A DNA stretch of 64,000 bases from XN24 sp047921455 (GTDB lineage Bacteria; Pseudomonadota; Gammaproteobacteria; Steroidobacterales; XN24): NCBI GenBank assembly GCA_047921455.1, contig JBLRWC010000008.1, forward strand, positions 19,839-83,838, in the 5' to 3' direction. Below, one piece after another: positions 27,573 through 36,167 of the stretch (the first letter of the stretch is position 1; each line of letters opens with the position of its first letter). The notes below the pieces were generated by a model. That model searched no databases. It worked only from the letters and a program-made list of their open reading frames with translations, and was not told where the DNA came from. The translations under genes and the position numbers were made by a program.

Positions 27573-28944
27573 AAGCATCCGGCATGAAGTTCTCGAACTT
27601 CGTGTACTCGCCGAGGAAGGTGAGCTGCACGTCGCCGATGGGACCGTTGCGCTGCTTCGAAATAATGATGTCCGCGATGCCCTTGCGCGGAGTGTCCTTG
27701 TTGTAGACCTCCTCGCGGAAAATAAACGCGATCAGGTCAGCGTCCTGTTCAATCGCGCCCGACTCACGCAGGTCCGACATCACGGGCCGCTTGTCGGTAC
27801 GCTGCTCGACACTGCGGTTGAGCTGCGAAAGCGTAATCACCGGCACCTCGAGTTCGCGCGCCAGCGCCTTGAGCGAACGCGAGATTTCGGAGATTTCCGT
27901 GGTGCGATTCTCCGCGGTGCCGCGCACCTGCATGAGCTGCAGGTAATCGACCACGATCAGGTCGAGTCCGTGCTCACGCTTCAGCCGACGCGAACGCGCG
28001 CGCAGTTCCGTGGGATTCAGGGCCGGCGTGTCGTCGATAAATACTTTAGCCTTCGACATCACCGAGACCGCGGAGTTGATGCGGCTCCAGTCCTCGTCGG
28101 AAAACCGTCCGCGCCGCAGGTTTGACTGGTTGACGCGACCCAACGACGAAATCATGCGGAAGGACAACTGCTCGGCGGACATCTCCATGCTGAAAATCGC
28201 CACCGAGGCGCCCGCCCCGATGGCCGCGTGCTCCGCGATATTCATCGCAAAACTGGTTTTTCCCATGGATGGCCGTCCGGCGACGATGACCAGGTCACCG
28301 GGGTGCAGACCGGCGGTCATGCCGTCGAAATCCTTGAATCCGGTCGAGAGACCGGTGACGTCGCCCTGGTTTTTCTGTAGCTCGTCAAGCCGGTCGATGG
28401 TCTTGCCGAGAATACGCTTGAGCGGCTGGAAGCCGGCGCCGCGGCGCTTGCCCTGCTCCGCGATCTCGAACACCTGGCGCTCGGCTTCGTCTACCAGCTG
28501 GCCCGCGTCACGGCCCTCGGGCTGATACGCGCTGGAAGCGATTTCGCCACCAATCCGGATGAGTTCGCGCAACATGGCCCGCTCGCGCACGATGGCGGCA
28601 TAGGCGCCAATGTTCGCGGCGCTCGGCGTATCCCGCGCCAGCTGGCCAAGGTACGCAAGCCCACCGGCGTGCTCCAGGTCGCCATTGCGTTCGAGGAACT
28701 CGGAAACCGTGACGGCGTCGGCGGGCTCGCCGCGCTCGGCAAGTTCGCCAATGGCCGTGAATATCAGCTTGTGGTCGCGCCGGTAGAAATCGCCGGCCGA
28801 GACTGCGTCAGCGATGGTGTCCCAGGTGGGATTGTCGAGCATGAGCCCGCCCAGCACGGACTGTTCCGCCTCGACAGAATGAGGCGGAACACGCAGTGCC
28901 TCCGGGCTGTGCGCCGGAAAAGCGGATTCAGGAGTGCCGGCCAA
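27550..28944 (-). CDS. dnaB: Replicative DNA helicase DnaB
   Basis: 464 residues. The N-terminal helicase domain starts VPPHSVEAEQSVLGGLMLDN. The RecA-like motor has Walker A AGRPSMGKTSFAMNIAEHAA, Walker B LDLIVVDYLQLM, and DLRESGAIEQDADLI. No intein interrupts it. It unwinds DNA ahead of the replisome. It lies between rplI and alr. Confidence 0.98.
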   Translation of the reverse strand: MAGTPESAFPAHSPEALRVPPHSVEAEQSVLGGLMLDNPTWDTIADAVSAGDFYRRDHKLIFTAIGELAERGEPADAVTVSEFLERNGDLEHAGGLAYLGQLARDTPSAANIGAYAAIVRERAMLRELIRIGGEIASSAYQPEGRDAGQLVDEAERQVFEIAEQGKRRGAGFQPLKRILGKTIDRLDELQKNQGDVTGLSTGFKDFDGMTAGLHPGDLVIVAGRPSMGKTSFAMNIAEHAAIGAGASVAIFSMEMSAEQLSFRMISSLGRVNQSNLRRGRFSDEDWSRINSAVSVMSKAKVFIDDTPALNPTELRARSRRLKREHGLDLIVVDYLQLMQVRGTAENRTTEISEISRSLKALARELEVPVITLSQLNRSVEQRTDKRPVMSDLRESGAIEQDADLIAFIFREEVYNKDTPRKGIADIIISKQRNGPIGDVQLTFLGEYTKFENFMPDAYGSGPFG

Positions 28945-29022
28945 CGCGATCCTACCTGGCTCGTGGCGGGGTTTTGGTCACCTTAGCACAGCGCACGAGC
29001 GCCCAACCCCGGCCCCGGCCGG

Positions 29023-29472
29023 TCACTCTTCGGCTTCGACCGTTACAGTGATCGGCACCGACACCTCGGCGTGCAGATGCACCTCGATCTCGTAGTCACC
29101 GATGGTACGCAAGGGGCCGTCCGCAAGCCGCAGTTCGCTGCGCTCGATGGTGACGCCGGCCGCCTCGGCCGCCTCGGCAATATCCACGGGACCGATCGAA
29201 CCGAACAGCTTGCCTTCGGACCCTGCTTTCGCCGCGATGACCAGCTTGAGCCCGCTGATCTTCTCGGCGCGTGCCCGGGCGTCAGTGATGATAGCCGCGG
29301 CCTTGGCCTCGAGCTCGCTGCGCCGTGCCTCGAACTCGGCAATGTTCTCGGCCGTAGCGCGGGTGGCCTTGCCTTGCGGCAACAGGTAGTTACGAGCATA
29401 GCCCGGCTTGACCTTGACCTTGTCGCCAACGCCCCCGAGGTTCTCGACCTTGTCCAGCAGAATGACTTCCAT
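29023..29472 (-). CDS. rplI: Ribosomal protein bL9
   Basis: 149 residues. The N-terminal domain MEVILLDKVENLGGVGDKVKVKPGYARNYLLP is diagnostic; a long connecting helix and a C-terminal domain follow. Gene order rpsF-rpsR-DUF2232-rplI is that of gammaproteobacteria that carry the membrane protein in this operon. Confidence 0.97.
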   Translation of the reverse strand: MEVILLDKVENLGGVGDKVKVKPGYARNYLLPQGKATRATAENIAEFEARRSELEAKAAAIITDARARAEKISGLKLVIAAKAGSEGKLFGSIGPVDIAEAAEAAGVTIERSELRLADGPLRTIGDYEIEVHLHAEVSVPITVTVEAEE

Positions 29473-29521
29473 CTTCCTCGTCCTCTTTATTCCCCGGAAC
29501 CAAGCCCCGGGGCTGAAGTGA

Positions 29522-30397
29522 TCAAACCTTGCCTGCAGCCCTGCGCCGCAGATCCATTACAGTATCGGCCATCCCGTACACGGCAAAACCGATCATCGCC
29601 CATGGCGACAAAATCACCAGCGTCGCCCAACCGGCGGCCAGCCAGGCCCGGTGCATCCCCTTGATCCGGACCATGGCGTGCATGATCGCAATACCCTGCA
29701 GCAGCAGGGCAGCCCCGGCCGGCAAGGCAATCGCCCAGGCCACCGGGTAATCCGTGCTCACCGCACCGATCATCGACAATGCACCGATGCCGCCGACCAC
29801 CGGACCGAACTGCAACTCCCGAAACGCTTCGCCGAACGCCCCGGGCTGCGCCAGGCCGGCATGCAGCCACATGGCGAGAAACAACCCGATTAGCGACACC
29901 ACCAGCAGCGAAGCCGCGATCACACCCGGTATCAAACTCAGCAGCCGTTCCGCCAGCAGGGCCGCATCCACCCCGGTCTGCTGTGCCAGCGGTCCTACCA
30001 TATCCGCCACCAGGCTGAGCCAGGGCTCGCCCTGTACTGGCGCCACCGCTGCCCAGGCGCCGGCGAGCACGATCGCGCCGGTCGCCGCCAACCGGGCAGC
30101 GGCTGACAGCGAGCCGGTGCTGATCAGCAATTGCGCCACCGCAAGCGTGGGCGCCCAGATGGTCAGTGCCGAGAGCACCCCGGCCACCGGGTGGGCCCCT
30201 GAGAGCCCCGCCACCAGCGCCAGCAAGACCGCAGCCATCGCGCCAGTCCGCCATGCGGCGCCTGGGCCACGTTGCAATGCGACCAACGCCAGCACCGCGC
30301 AACTGGCCGGCGCGAGCAGCGGCAACAGGACCAGGCCGGCCGCCATCAACGCGGCGCGATAGTCGCGTTCCGTGATCCAGCGGGCGAATTCCAGCAT
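29522..30397 (-). CDS. DUF2232-like polytopic membrane protein
   Basis: 291 residues, strongly hydrophobic, with about eight predicted membrane segments and a basic C-terminal end (DLRRRAAGKV). The ATG at 30397 (MLEFARWITERDYRAALMAAG) is preferred; the frame continues upstream into rpsR antisense and is not coding. Proteins of the DUF2232 group often sit between rpsR and rplI, as here. No biochemical function is known from sequence. Confidence 0.8.
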   Translation of the reverse strand: MLEFARWITERDYRAALMAAGLVLLPLLAPASCAVLALVALQRGPGAAWRTGAMAAVLLALVAGLSGAHPVAGVLSALTIWAPTLAVAQLLISTGSLSAAARLAATGAIVLAGAWAAVAPVQGEPWLSLVADMVGPLAQQTGVDAALLAERLLSLIPGVIAASLLVVSLIGLFLAMWLHAGLAQPGAFGEAFRELQFGPVVGGIGALSMIGAVSTDYPVAWAIALPAGAALLLQGIAIMHAMVRIKGMHRAWLAAGWATLVILSPWAMIGFAVYGMADTVMDLRRRAAGKV

Positions 30398-30449
30398 ACG
30401 GCAACCCCCAGGGCCTTCCGCAAAGAGGGCCTGGGCGAGACCCCAACCG

Positions 30450-30674
30450 TCAGTGACGGTCGGTGTATGGCAACAGCGCCAGGAAACGCGCACGCTTGAC
30501 CGCAACCGCGAGCTGGCGCTGATAAAACGCATTGGTCCCCGTGATCCGGCTCGGGACGATCTTCCCGGTCTCCGTCACATAGGCCTTCAGGGTGACGAGA
30601 TCCTTGTAATCGATCTCAACGACCTTGTCTGCCGTGAAGCGGCAGAACTTTCTCCGGCGAATAAATCTGGACAT
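30450..30674 (-). CDS. rpsR: Ribosomal protein bS18
   Basis: 74 residues with the bS18 pattern SRFIRRRKFCRF, then DYKDLVTLKAYVTETGKIVPSRITG. It binds S6 on the 30S platform. It lies 14 bases after rpsF. Confidence 0.98.
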   Translation of the reverse strand: MSRFIRRRKFCRFTADKVVEIDYKDLVTLKAYVTETGKIVPSRITGTNAFYQRQLAVAVKRARFLALLPYTDRH

Positions 30675-30688
30675 GTTCCTGCTACTCC

Positions 30689-31135
30689 TTAGTGCGTTGA
30701 CGACTTGCCGCGCGCGGAGCCGGAATCATTGTCTCCGTCTCCGTCGTCGTCATCATCGTCATCGTCGTTGTCATCATCGTCGCGGTCGCGCCGGGAACGC
30801 CCTTCGCCGCGTTCTTCTTCCGACTTGGCCATCGGCGACGGCTCAGTGACGGCTTCTTCCCTGGCGATTACCAGGTGGCGCAGTACCGCGTCATTGAAAC
30901 GGAACGCGCCCGTCAACTCGTCGAGCGTAGCCTTGCTGCACTCGATATTGAGCAGGACATAGTGGGCCTTGTGGACCTTCTGGATCGGGAACGCGAGCTG
31001 GCGCCGACCCCAGTCTTCCTCGCGATGAATCACACCCTGGTCGGCCTCGATCATGCCGCGGTAGCGTTCGAGCATGGCGGGGACCTGTTCGCTCTGGTCA
31101 GGGTGGACCAGGAACACGACTTCATAGTGCCGCAT
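30689..31135 (-). CDS. rpsF: Ribosomal protein bS6 with a long Asp-rich tail
   Basis: 148 residues. Residues 1-95 are a normal bS6 domain (MRHYEVVFLVHPDQSEQVP; HYVLLNIECS; NDAVLRHLVI). After that comes a charged linker (KSEEERGEGRSRRDR), then a near-continuous run of aspartates at about residues 117-137, ending SARGKSSTH. The run comes from repeated GAC/GAT codons and looks like a trinucleotide repeat. E. coli S6 ends in glutamates that RimK extends; here an acidic tail is already encoded. First gene of the rpsF-rpsR-DUF2232-rplI-dnaB-alr block. Confidence 0.95.
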   Translation of the reverse strand: MRHYEVVFLVHPDQSEQVPAMLERYRGMIEADQGVIHREEDWGRRQLAFPIQKVHKAHYVLLNIECSKATLDELTGAFRFNDAVLRHLVIAREEAVTEPSPMAKSEEERGEGRSRRDRDDDDNDDDDDDDDGDGDNDSGSARGKSSTH

Positions 31136-31241
31136 ATTGACTCCCTTCGGATTGGTTTAGCTTCCCGCCCGGCATTGGCAGTGAAGCAGGGAATCGCTCG
31201 GACACCATGCCCGGGCGAAGCCGTGCAGGATACCGGATCTG

Positions 31242-31976
31242 CTACCGTTTTGACAATGCCAGGTACAGCAGCGCCCCGGCGGCGACGGAAACATTCAGGC
31301 TTTCCACGCTGCCCTTCATCGGCAGGCTGACCAGCAAATCGCACGTCTCGCGAGTGAGGCGCCTGAGGCCGCCACCCTCGCCGCCCAGCACCAGTGCCAG
31401 CGGCCCGGACAAATCCGCCTCGAAGGCGGACGGCGCACCCGCATCCGCGCCCACCAGCCAGATCCCGCGCTCCTTCAGGCTGCGCAGGCAGCGCGCCAGG
31501 TTGACCACCCGAACCAGCGGCACCACCTCGGCTGCGCCGGCCGCCGCCTTGCGGGCCGCCGGCGTCAGACCAACCGCGCGGTCACGTGGAACGATCACCG
31601 CGTGCACGCCCGCGGCGTCCGCACTGCGCAGGCAGGCGCCGACATTATGCGGATCCTGGACCCCATCGAGCACGAGCAGGAACGGCGGCTCAGCAAGGCC
31701 GTCCAACAGCGTCTCGAGGTCGTTCTCATCCAGCGCCGCCGCCGGCGCCAGGCGCGCCACGACCCCCTGGTGCGCCCCGCCCTGGGCCATCCCGTCGAGC
31801 GTGTCGCGTCGTACCGGCTGGCAAGCAATGCCCTGCTCCCTCGCCAGCGATAATACCGCCGCCATACGCTCGTCGGCCCGGCCGCTCAGCACCCACAATT
31901 CGAGCACGCGTTCCGGTGCGCGGGACAGTATCTCGCGCACCGAGTGCAGCCCCCAGGCCAGCTGCGCCTCGCTCAC
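31242..31976 (-). CDS. rlmB: 23S rRNA (guanosine-2251-2'-O)-methyltransferase RlmB
   Basis: 244 residues of the SpoU/TrmH SPOUT class. An N-terminal substrate-binding domain (WGLHSVREIL) precedes the methyltransferase domain with DGVQDPHNVGACLRSADAAG, LVLGGEGGGLRRLTRETCD, and SLPMKGSVESLNVSVAAG. The start is GTG at 31976, overlapping the rnr stop (GTGA). rnr-rlmB is a conserved pair. Confidence 0.96.
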   Translation of the reverse strand: MSEAQLAWGLHSVREILSRAPERVLELWVLSGRADERMAAVLSLAREQGIACQPVRRDTLDGMAQGGAHQGVVARLAPAAALDENDLETLLDGLAEPPFLLVLDGVQDPHNVGACLRSADAAGVHAVIVPRDRAVGLTPAARKAAAGAAEVVPLVRVVNLARCLRSLKERGIWLVGADAGAPSAFEADLSGPLALVLGGEGGGLRRLTRETCDLLVSLPMKGSVESLNVSVAAGALLYLALSKR

Positions 31977-34210
31977 CGCCGGCGTGCCTTGCGTCCGCGC
32001 CGACCCTTGGTGACCTGCTCAGCCTCTTCGGCAAGCTCGAAATCGATTTTTCGATCGTCCAGGCTGACGCGCAGCAACCGCACCCTGAGCGGGTCACTGA
32101 GACGAAACACCCGCCCGGTGCGCTCGCCGATGAGTCGCTGGTGCACGGCGTCACGCTGGTAATAGTCACCCCCCAGCGAACTGATATGGACCAGGCCGTC
32201 GATCTGGAACTCGGGGATCTGCACAAACAGGCCAAAGTCGACCACGCCCGTGACAATTACGTCGAATTCTTCGCCGACGCGGTCGAGCATGAACTCGCAT
32301 TTCAGCCAGTCCATGGCCTCCCGGGTGGCTTCATCGGCGCGGCGTTCGGTGGCGGAGCAATGCCGCCCCAGGGCTTCCATTTCCTGTTTGCCGTAAGGGA
32401 AGTCTCCCGCCTTGCCGCCGCGTACGATGTGGCGAATGGCGCGATGCACGAGCAAGTCCGGGTAACGACGAATCGGCGATGTAAAGTGCGCATAACGCTC
32501 CAGCGCGAGGCCGAAATGGCCAATGTTTTCCGGCTGGTAAACCGCCGCGCTCATGGAGCGGAGGATGACCGTTTCGATCAGGTCTGCATCGGGCCGCCCG
32601 GAAACCTCGCGCACCAGCGCCGAGAAATGCTTCGGCTCGAGGCGCTCGCGCGTCGGCAGCGAGAGGCCAAAGGCGCCAAGAAATTCCTTCAGCGTGCCCA
32701 GGCGGTCCTCTTCCGGCGGCGCATGCACCCGGTACAGGGCAGGAATCTTGTGCTTCTCCAGGAATTTCGCCGCTTCGACGTTCGCGGCGATCATGCACTC
32801 CTCGATGATGCGGTGTGCGTCGTTGCGACTACGCGGCTCCACCCGGGCGACATGGCCCTTCGGATCGAACACCATGCCGACCTCGGGCAGGTCAAAGTCC
32901 ACCGCGCCCCGGCGCGAACGCGCGCGCGCCAGTACCCGCCAGGCGGCATGCAAACTTTCCAGTTGCGGCAGTACCTTGGCGTAGCGACGCCGCAACCCTG
33001 CGTCACCCTCCACCAGGATGCCCGCCACTTCCTCATACGTGAGACGCGCAGCGGAACGCATTACGCCCTCGTAGAAACGCGCCTCGCCAACCTTGCCGCC
33101 GGGACCGACCTGCATGTCGCAGACCATGCAAAGCCGATCGACGCCCGGATTGAGCGAGCACAAGCCGTTGGACAGGTTTTCCGGCAGCATCGGGATGACC
33201 TTGCGCGGGAAATAAACCGAGGTGCCGCGCTCCAGTGCCTCGTCGTCCAGCGCCCCGCCCACCGGCACATAGGCCGACACGTCAGCAATGGCTACAATCA
33301 CGCGCCAGCCCTTGCCGTCCGGCTCACACCAGACCGCATCATCGAAATCCTTGGCATCGGCGCCGTCAATAGTCACCAGGGGTACTTCGCGCAAATCCTC
33401 GCGGTCGCGCTTGGCCGCTGGCCGCACCCGGTCGCCCCAGGCCTCCGCCTCGGCCAGTGCCTCGTCCGGCCAGCGAAACGGCAGGTCGTGCGCCCGCATC
33501 GCGATTTCCGTCTCGAGGCCGGGCGCCCCGCCTTCGCCGAGATTCTCGATCACCCGGCCGATCGGCTGGGTGTCGCGACTGGGTGGCTCGGTCAGTTCCA
33601 CCACCACGATATCGCCCGGCTTGACGCCCTTGGCGCCGCTCGGCGGCACCGCGATGCTCTGGCTGAAACGCCGGTTGTCGGGCACGACAAAACCAACCCC
33701 GCTCTCGCGCACGTAGCGGCCAACGATCTCGTTGGTGTTACGGGCCAGCACCTCGACCAGCTTGCCCTCCGCGCGGCCTCGCTCGTCGGTGCGCGCGATG
33801 CGCACCGCCACCTTGTCGCGATGCATGACCTCGCGCATTTCGCGCGGCGACAGGTAAATGTCCTCGCCACCCGTATCGGGCGTGACGAAGCCGTAGCCAT
33901 CGCGATGGCCGGTGACCACCCCGGTGACCAGGCCGATATGCCCGACGAGACAGTAGTGGCCGCGCCGGTTGGCGATGATCTGGCCGTCGCGGATCATGGC
34001 CCGCAAGCGGTTGCCCAGGGCGTTGCGCACCTCCGCGTCGTCGATCTCCAGCGCGCTGAACAACGCTTTCGGCTCGAGCGGGCGGCCGGCGGCCTCGAGT
34101 GCGGCGAGCACCTGCTCGCGCGTGGGGATTGACACGCGGTACCGCGTCTCGTCTGGCTGACTGCGACGCGGCTTGACCGAGGTGCCGCCGCGTCTTCCGG
34201 AATGTTTCAT
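31973..34210 (-). CDS. rnr: Ribonuclease R
   Basis: 745 residues. In order: N-terminal helix-turn-helix, cold-shock domains (GYGFVTPD), the RNB catalytic domain with DGADAKDFDDAVWCE and the metal-binding aspartates, and a C-terminal S1 domain (GVVDFGLFVQIPEFQIDGLVHIS). It is a processive 3'-5' exoribonuclease acting on structured RNA. The ATG at 34210 has AGGGG a few bases upstream. The tRNA-Leu gene lies 120 bases away, divergently oriented. Confidence 0.97.
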   Translation of the reverse strand: MKHSGRRGGTSVKPRRSQPDETRYRVSIPTREQVLAALEAAGRPLEPKALFSALEIDDAEVRNALGNRLRAMIRDGQIIANRRGHYCLVGHIGLVTGVVTGHRDGYGFVTPDTGGEDIYLSPREMREVMHRDKVAVRIARTDERGRAEGKLVEVLARNTNEIVGRYVRESGVGFVVPDNRRFSQSIAVPPSGAKGVKPGDIVVVELTEPPSRDTQPIGRVIENLGEGGAPGLETEIAMRAHDLPFRWPDEALAEAEAWGDRVRPAAKRDREDLREVPLVTIDGADAKDFDDAVWCEPDGKGWRVIVAIADVSAYVPVGGALDDEALERGTSVYFPRKVIPMLPENLSNGLCSLNPGVDRLCMVCDMQVGPGGKVGEARFYEGVMRSAARLTYEEVAGILVEGDAGLRRRYAKVLPQLESLHAAWRVLARARSRRGAVDFDLPEVGMVFDPKGHVARVEPRSRNDAHRIIEECMIAANVEAAKFLEKHKIPALYRVHAPPEEDRLGTLKEFLGAFGLSLPTRERLEPKHFSALVREVSGRPDADLIETVILRSMSAAVYQPENIGHFGLALERYAHFTSPIRRYPDLLVHRAIRHIVRGGKAGDFPYGKQEMEALGRHCSATERRADEATREAMDWLKCEFMLDRVGEEFDVIVTGVVDFGLFVQIPEFQIDGLVHISSLGGDYYQRDAVHQRLIGERTGRVFRLSDPLRVRLLRVSLDDRKIDFELAEEAEQVTKGRRGRKARRR

Positions 34211-34332
34211 GTGAGCCCCTGGAAGCAAAGTTGAGAAGTGGCTGGGAAACATTCCCGCCACATTGACAAGGATACACGCCGGCCGTATCCTGCGCGTCCC
34301 GTTTGAGCTGGGCTTTCCTGCTCAAGCCTCGT

Positions 34333-34419
<87 letters not shown>

Positions 34420-34420
34420 C

Positions 34421-34825
34421 ATACTTCGCCACAGCCCTCCAACAGCGGTCCCAGCCGGGTTTCGCCCGTGAGCCGATCGCCGCCGGCCTCGAGCGGCTCG
34501 AAGTACAGCGTCCCGTCCCCCAGCGACTTCCCTGGCACCTGCCGTACTCTCTGGATGTGCTTGCAGCGGGATCCCCGCATACTCAGCCGCACGCCCTCGA
34601 GCCGTTGCACGCGTCGGACGCGTATTCGTACACGTGCCAATCCTCGCTCCGGAGCATCACATGGGTCCTCTGAAAGCTGAATCGAAGTCGGACCTCGCAA
34701 TCTCCCGGCTTCGCCGCCGCAAACGAGTTTGATCGTGTGCCTGACTCATGCGGCTGCGCGTTCTGCGGGAAAACTGCGCCAGGCGGCGAGCTTTCCGGAC
34801 GCTCACCTACAAGCCTTCTTCACTA
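34421..34825. other. Left part of cassette A with no confident gene
   Basis: About 400 bases without a clear gene. A minus-strand frame of high GC3 runs from 34580 (ATG) to 34398 and would encode 60 residues (MRGSRCKHIQRVRQV...), ending antisense inside the tRNA-Leu gene. A different frame just upstream encodes a short stretch that stops at about 34590, so a small broken gene is possible. No terminator for the tRNA is obvious. Confidence 0.4.
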
Positions 34826-35527
34826 TCAATACGGGTCGCTGCCCCCACTCTTTGGAATGCACCTGCATCCATTCCAACTACAACAGGAATAACGATTCAA
34901 AACACATGTAACCGAACAACTCAGTTCGACTAATTGGATTTGACAGCTTGAGCTGCAGAATCCGCCTGAAAGGCACGACGCCGAGCTGCGGCCAGAATCC
35001 GAAGCCTCACCGACGTCTGGGTCAGGACCCAGAATGTCGAAATCGCGAAAATTCGCTATCGCGTCATCCATCGTCCATGCCTTGGCAGTAACGTCCAACC
35101 TGGACATGGCCAAACCGGCAAGCATGGTTGGCGATCCAGCCGGGCGCGCTTCTTGGGTCTCGGCCCCGTCAGATATCGCATCCACTACTAGCCAGTAGTT
35201 CGCAGTTGCAGGCACGTTTATCTTGAGGACAGCTTTTTCAGCATCACGATTGTAGTCAATATTCAACCGAGAGGTTGCGCCGGAAAGCGCGCTTATTAAG
35301 GGGCCAAACGCAGCATCGTTTGCCGCGGCGAAAACAAAAATCGCGTCAGCTATTCCATCCTCGGGTTGCGCGGGGCCGACGAACCGATCTATTGCGATAA
35401 TGAGGTTGTCGTGTTGGTTGATCGCTGCAGCAACAGACCCATGCATGACCTCCTCTGCTGCTACTATCGAAGAAATCAATGCGAGAAACGCCGAAAAAAA
35501 TGCCGAGCGGCAAGTAGCGAGATTCAT
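34826..35527 (-). CDS. Secreted protein with a nine-cysteine C-terminal domain, family not recognised
   Basis: About 233 residues from ATG at 35527, which has GAGGAGA 9 bases upstream; another ATG at 35542 is also in frame. A signal peptide (CRSAFFSAFLALISSIVAAEE) is followed by a 150-residue soluble domain (AINQHDNLIIAIDRFVG...VLKINVPATANYWLVVDAI) that may be a beta-sandwich. The last 50 residues hold nine cysteines (ASCLSGGFCSSSCQ, LSCSVTCVL, YSCCSWNGCRC). A signal peptide plus many cysteines suggests a disulfide-stabilised exported protein. The DNA is less GC-rich than its surroundings, a sign of transfer. I do not recognise the family. Confidence 0.7.
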   Translation of the reverse strand: MNLATCRSAFFSAFLALISSIVAAEEVMHGSVAAAINQHDNLIIAIDRFVGPAQPEDGIADAIFVFAAANDAAFGPLISALSGATSRLNIDYNRDAEKAVLKINVPATANYWLVVDAISDGAETQEARPAGSPTMLAGLAMSRLDVTAKAWTMDDAIANFRDFDILGPDPDVGEASDSGRSSASCLSGGFCSSSCQIQLVELSCSVTCVLNRYSCCSWNGCRCIPKSGGSDPY

Positions 35528-35564
35528 CCTGATTCTCCTCATATGGGCTCGTGCGGCCAAAAAT

Positions 35565-35627
35565 AGCAAGGGCAGTAGAATCTGGTCAAAAAGAGCCGCT
35601 CGAATCCCTTGCTGTTACTCTTTGACC
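35565..35627. repeat. Interleaved inverted repeats between divergent cassette A genes
   Basis: Two inverted repeats overlap in 1-2-1'-2' order. Arm 1 is AGCAAGGG (35565-35572) with CCCTTGCT (35606-35613). Arm 2 is GGTCAAAAAGAG (35584-35595) with CTCTTTGACC (35618-35627), allowing a two-base bulge. As RNA this order can form an H-type pseudoknot; as DNA it could be two operators in the shared promoter region of the two secreted-protein genes. The pairing is read directly; the function is inference. Confidence 0.5.
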
Positions 35628-35776
35628 GTACCCCATGAACCAAGAGGGAGGGGAGCGGGACGCGGCGAACGTGAATGCAGCTGATTGACCGGCAGCGAGG
35701 CCACCGATCCACTTAGCGTTGCCCTCGTTAGAATAATCAGACAGAACTGCGGTTGCTGACCGCTTGGCGAAGTAGG

Positions 35777-36112
35777 ATGAATACGACTACGAGACTCCTG
35801 TCGCTATCGGCGGTATTGGCTCTGGGTGCACCGGGTAGCCCTATTGAAGCGAGCCTCGACTGCAATCGGAAGCTGTCCGCGATCTTTTGCCTCGGCTGTG
35901 AATCGCAGGACGCTGGGATAACGCCAGCCTGGAAGAAACGCATCGGTGGAGCGCCAGGTGCGTGCCAGCAGTGCACGAATGTTCGTTGCGGTGATTTCGT
36001 CGAGGCCGTGGCGGATGGCAAATCGTTTACCGAGAGTGCTGGGGCGAATTGCGGCCGGGCAGTCGAATACTACGTAGTAACTAACGCTGTGCCAGCACGG
36101 AGGACCTGCTGA
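35777..36112 (+). CDS. Small secreted cysteine-rich protein, family not recognised
   Basis: 111 residues from ATG at 35777. A signal peptide (MNTTTRLLSLSAVLALGAPGSPIEA) precedes a short mature chain with eight cysteines arranged as DCNRK, FCLGC, ACQQC, RCGDF, NCGRA and a terminal RTC. It diverges from the other cysteine-rich gene across the interleaved repeat. Upstream Shine-Dalgarno support is weak. It could be a disulfide-rich exported effector or binding protein. No homologue comes to mind. Confidence 0.6.
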   Translation: MNTTTRLLSLSAVLALGAPGSPIEASLDCNRKLSAIFCLGCESQDAGITPAWKKRIGGAPGACQQCTNVRCGDFVEAVADGKSFTESAGANCGRAVEYYVVTNAVPARRTC

Positions 36113-36167
36113 CGAAGGGCTCCGCTTAAGTGGCATACAGATCGGCCCACAGTAATGCCATTAGCCT

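Noticed and set aside
30738..30785. GAC/GAT triplet run as a non-coding microsatellite
   Set aside because: It lies in frame within rpsF and encodes the acidic tail, so it is treated as part of the gene.
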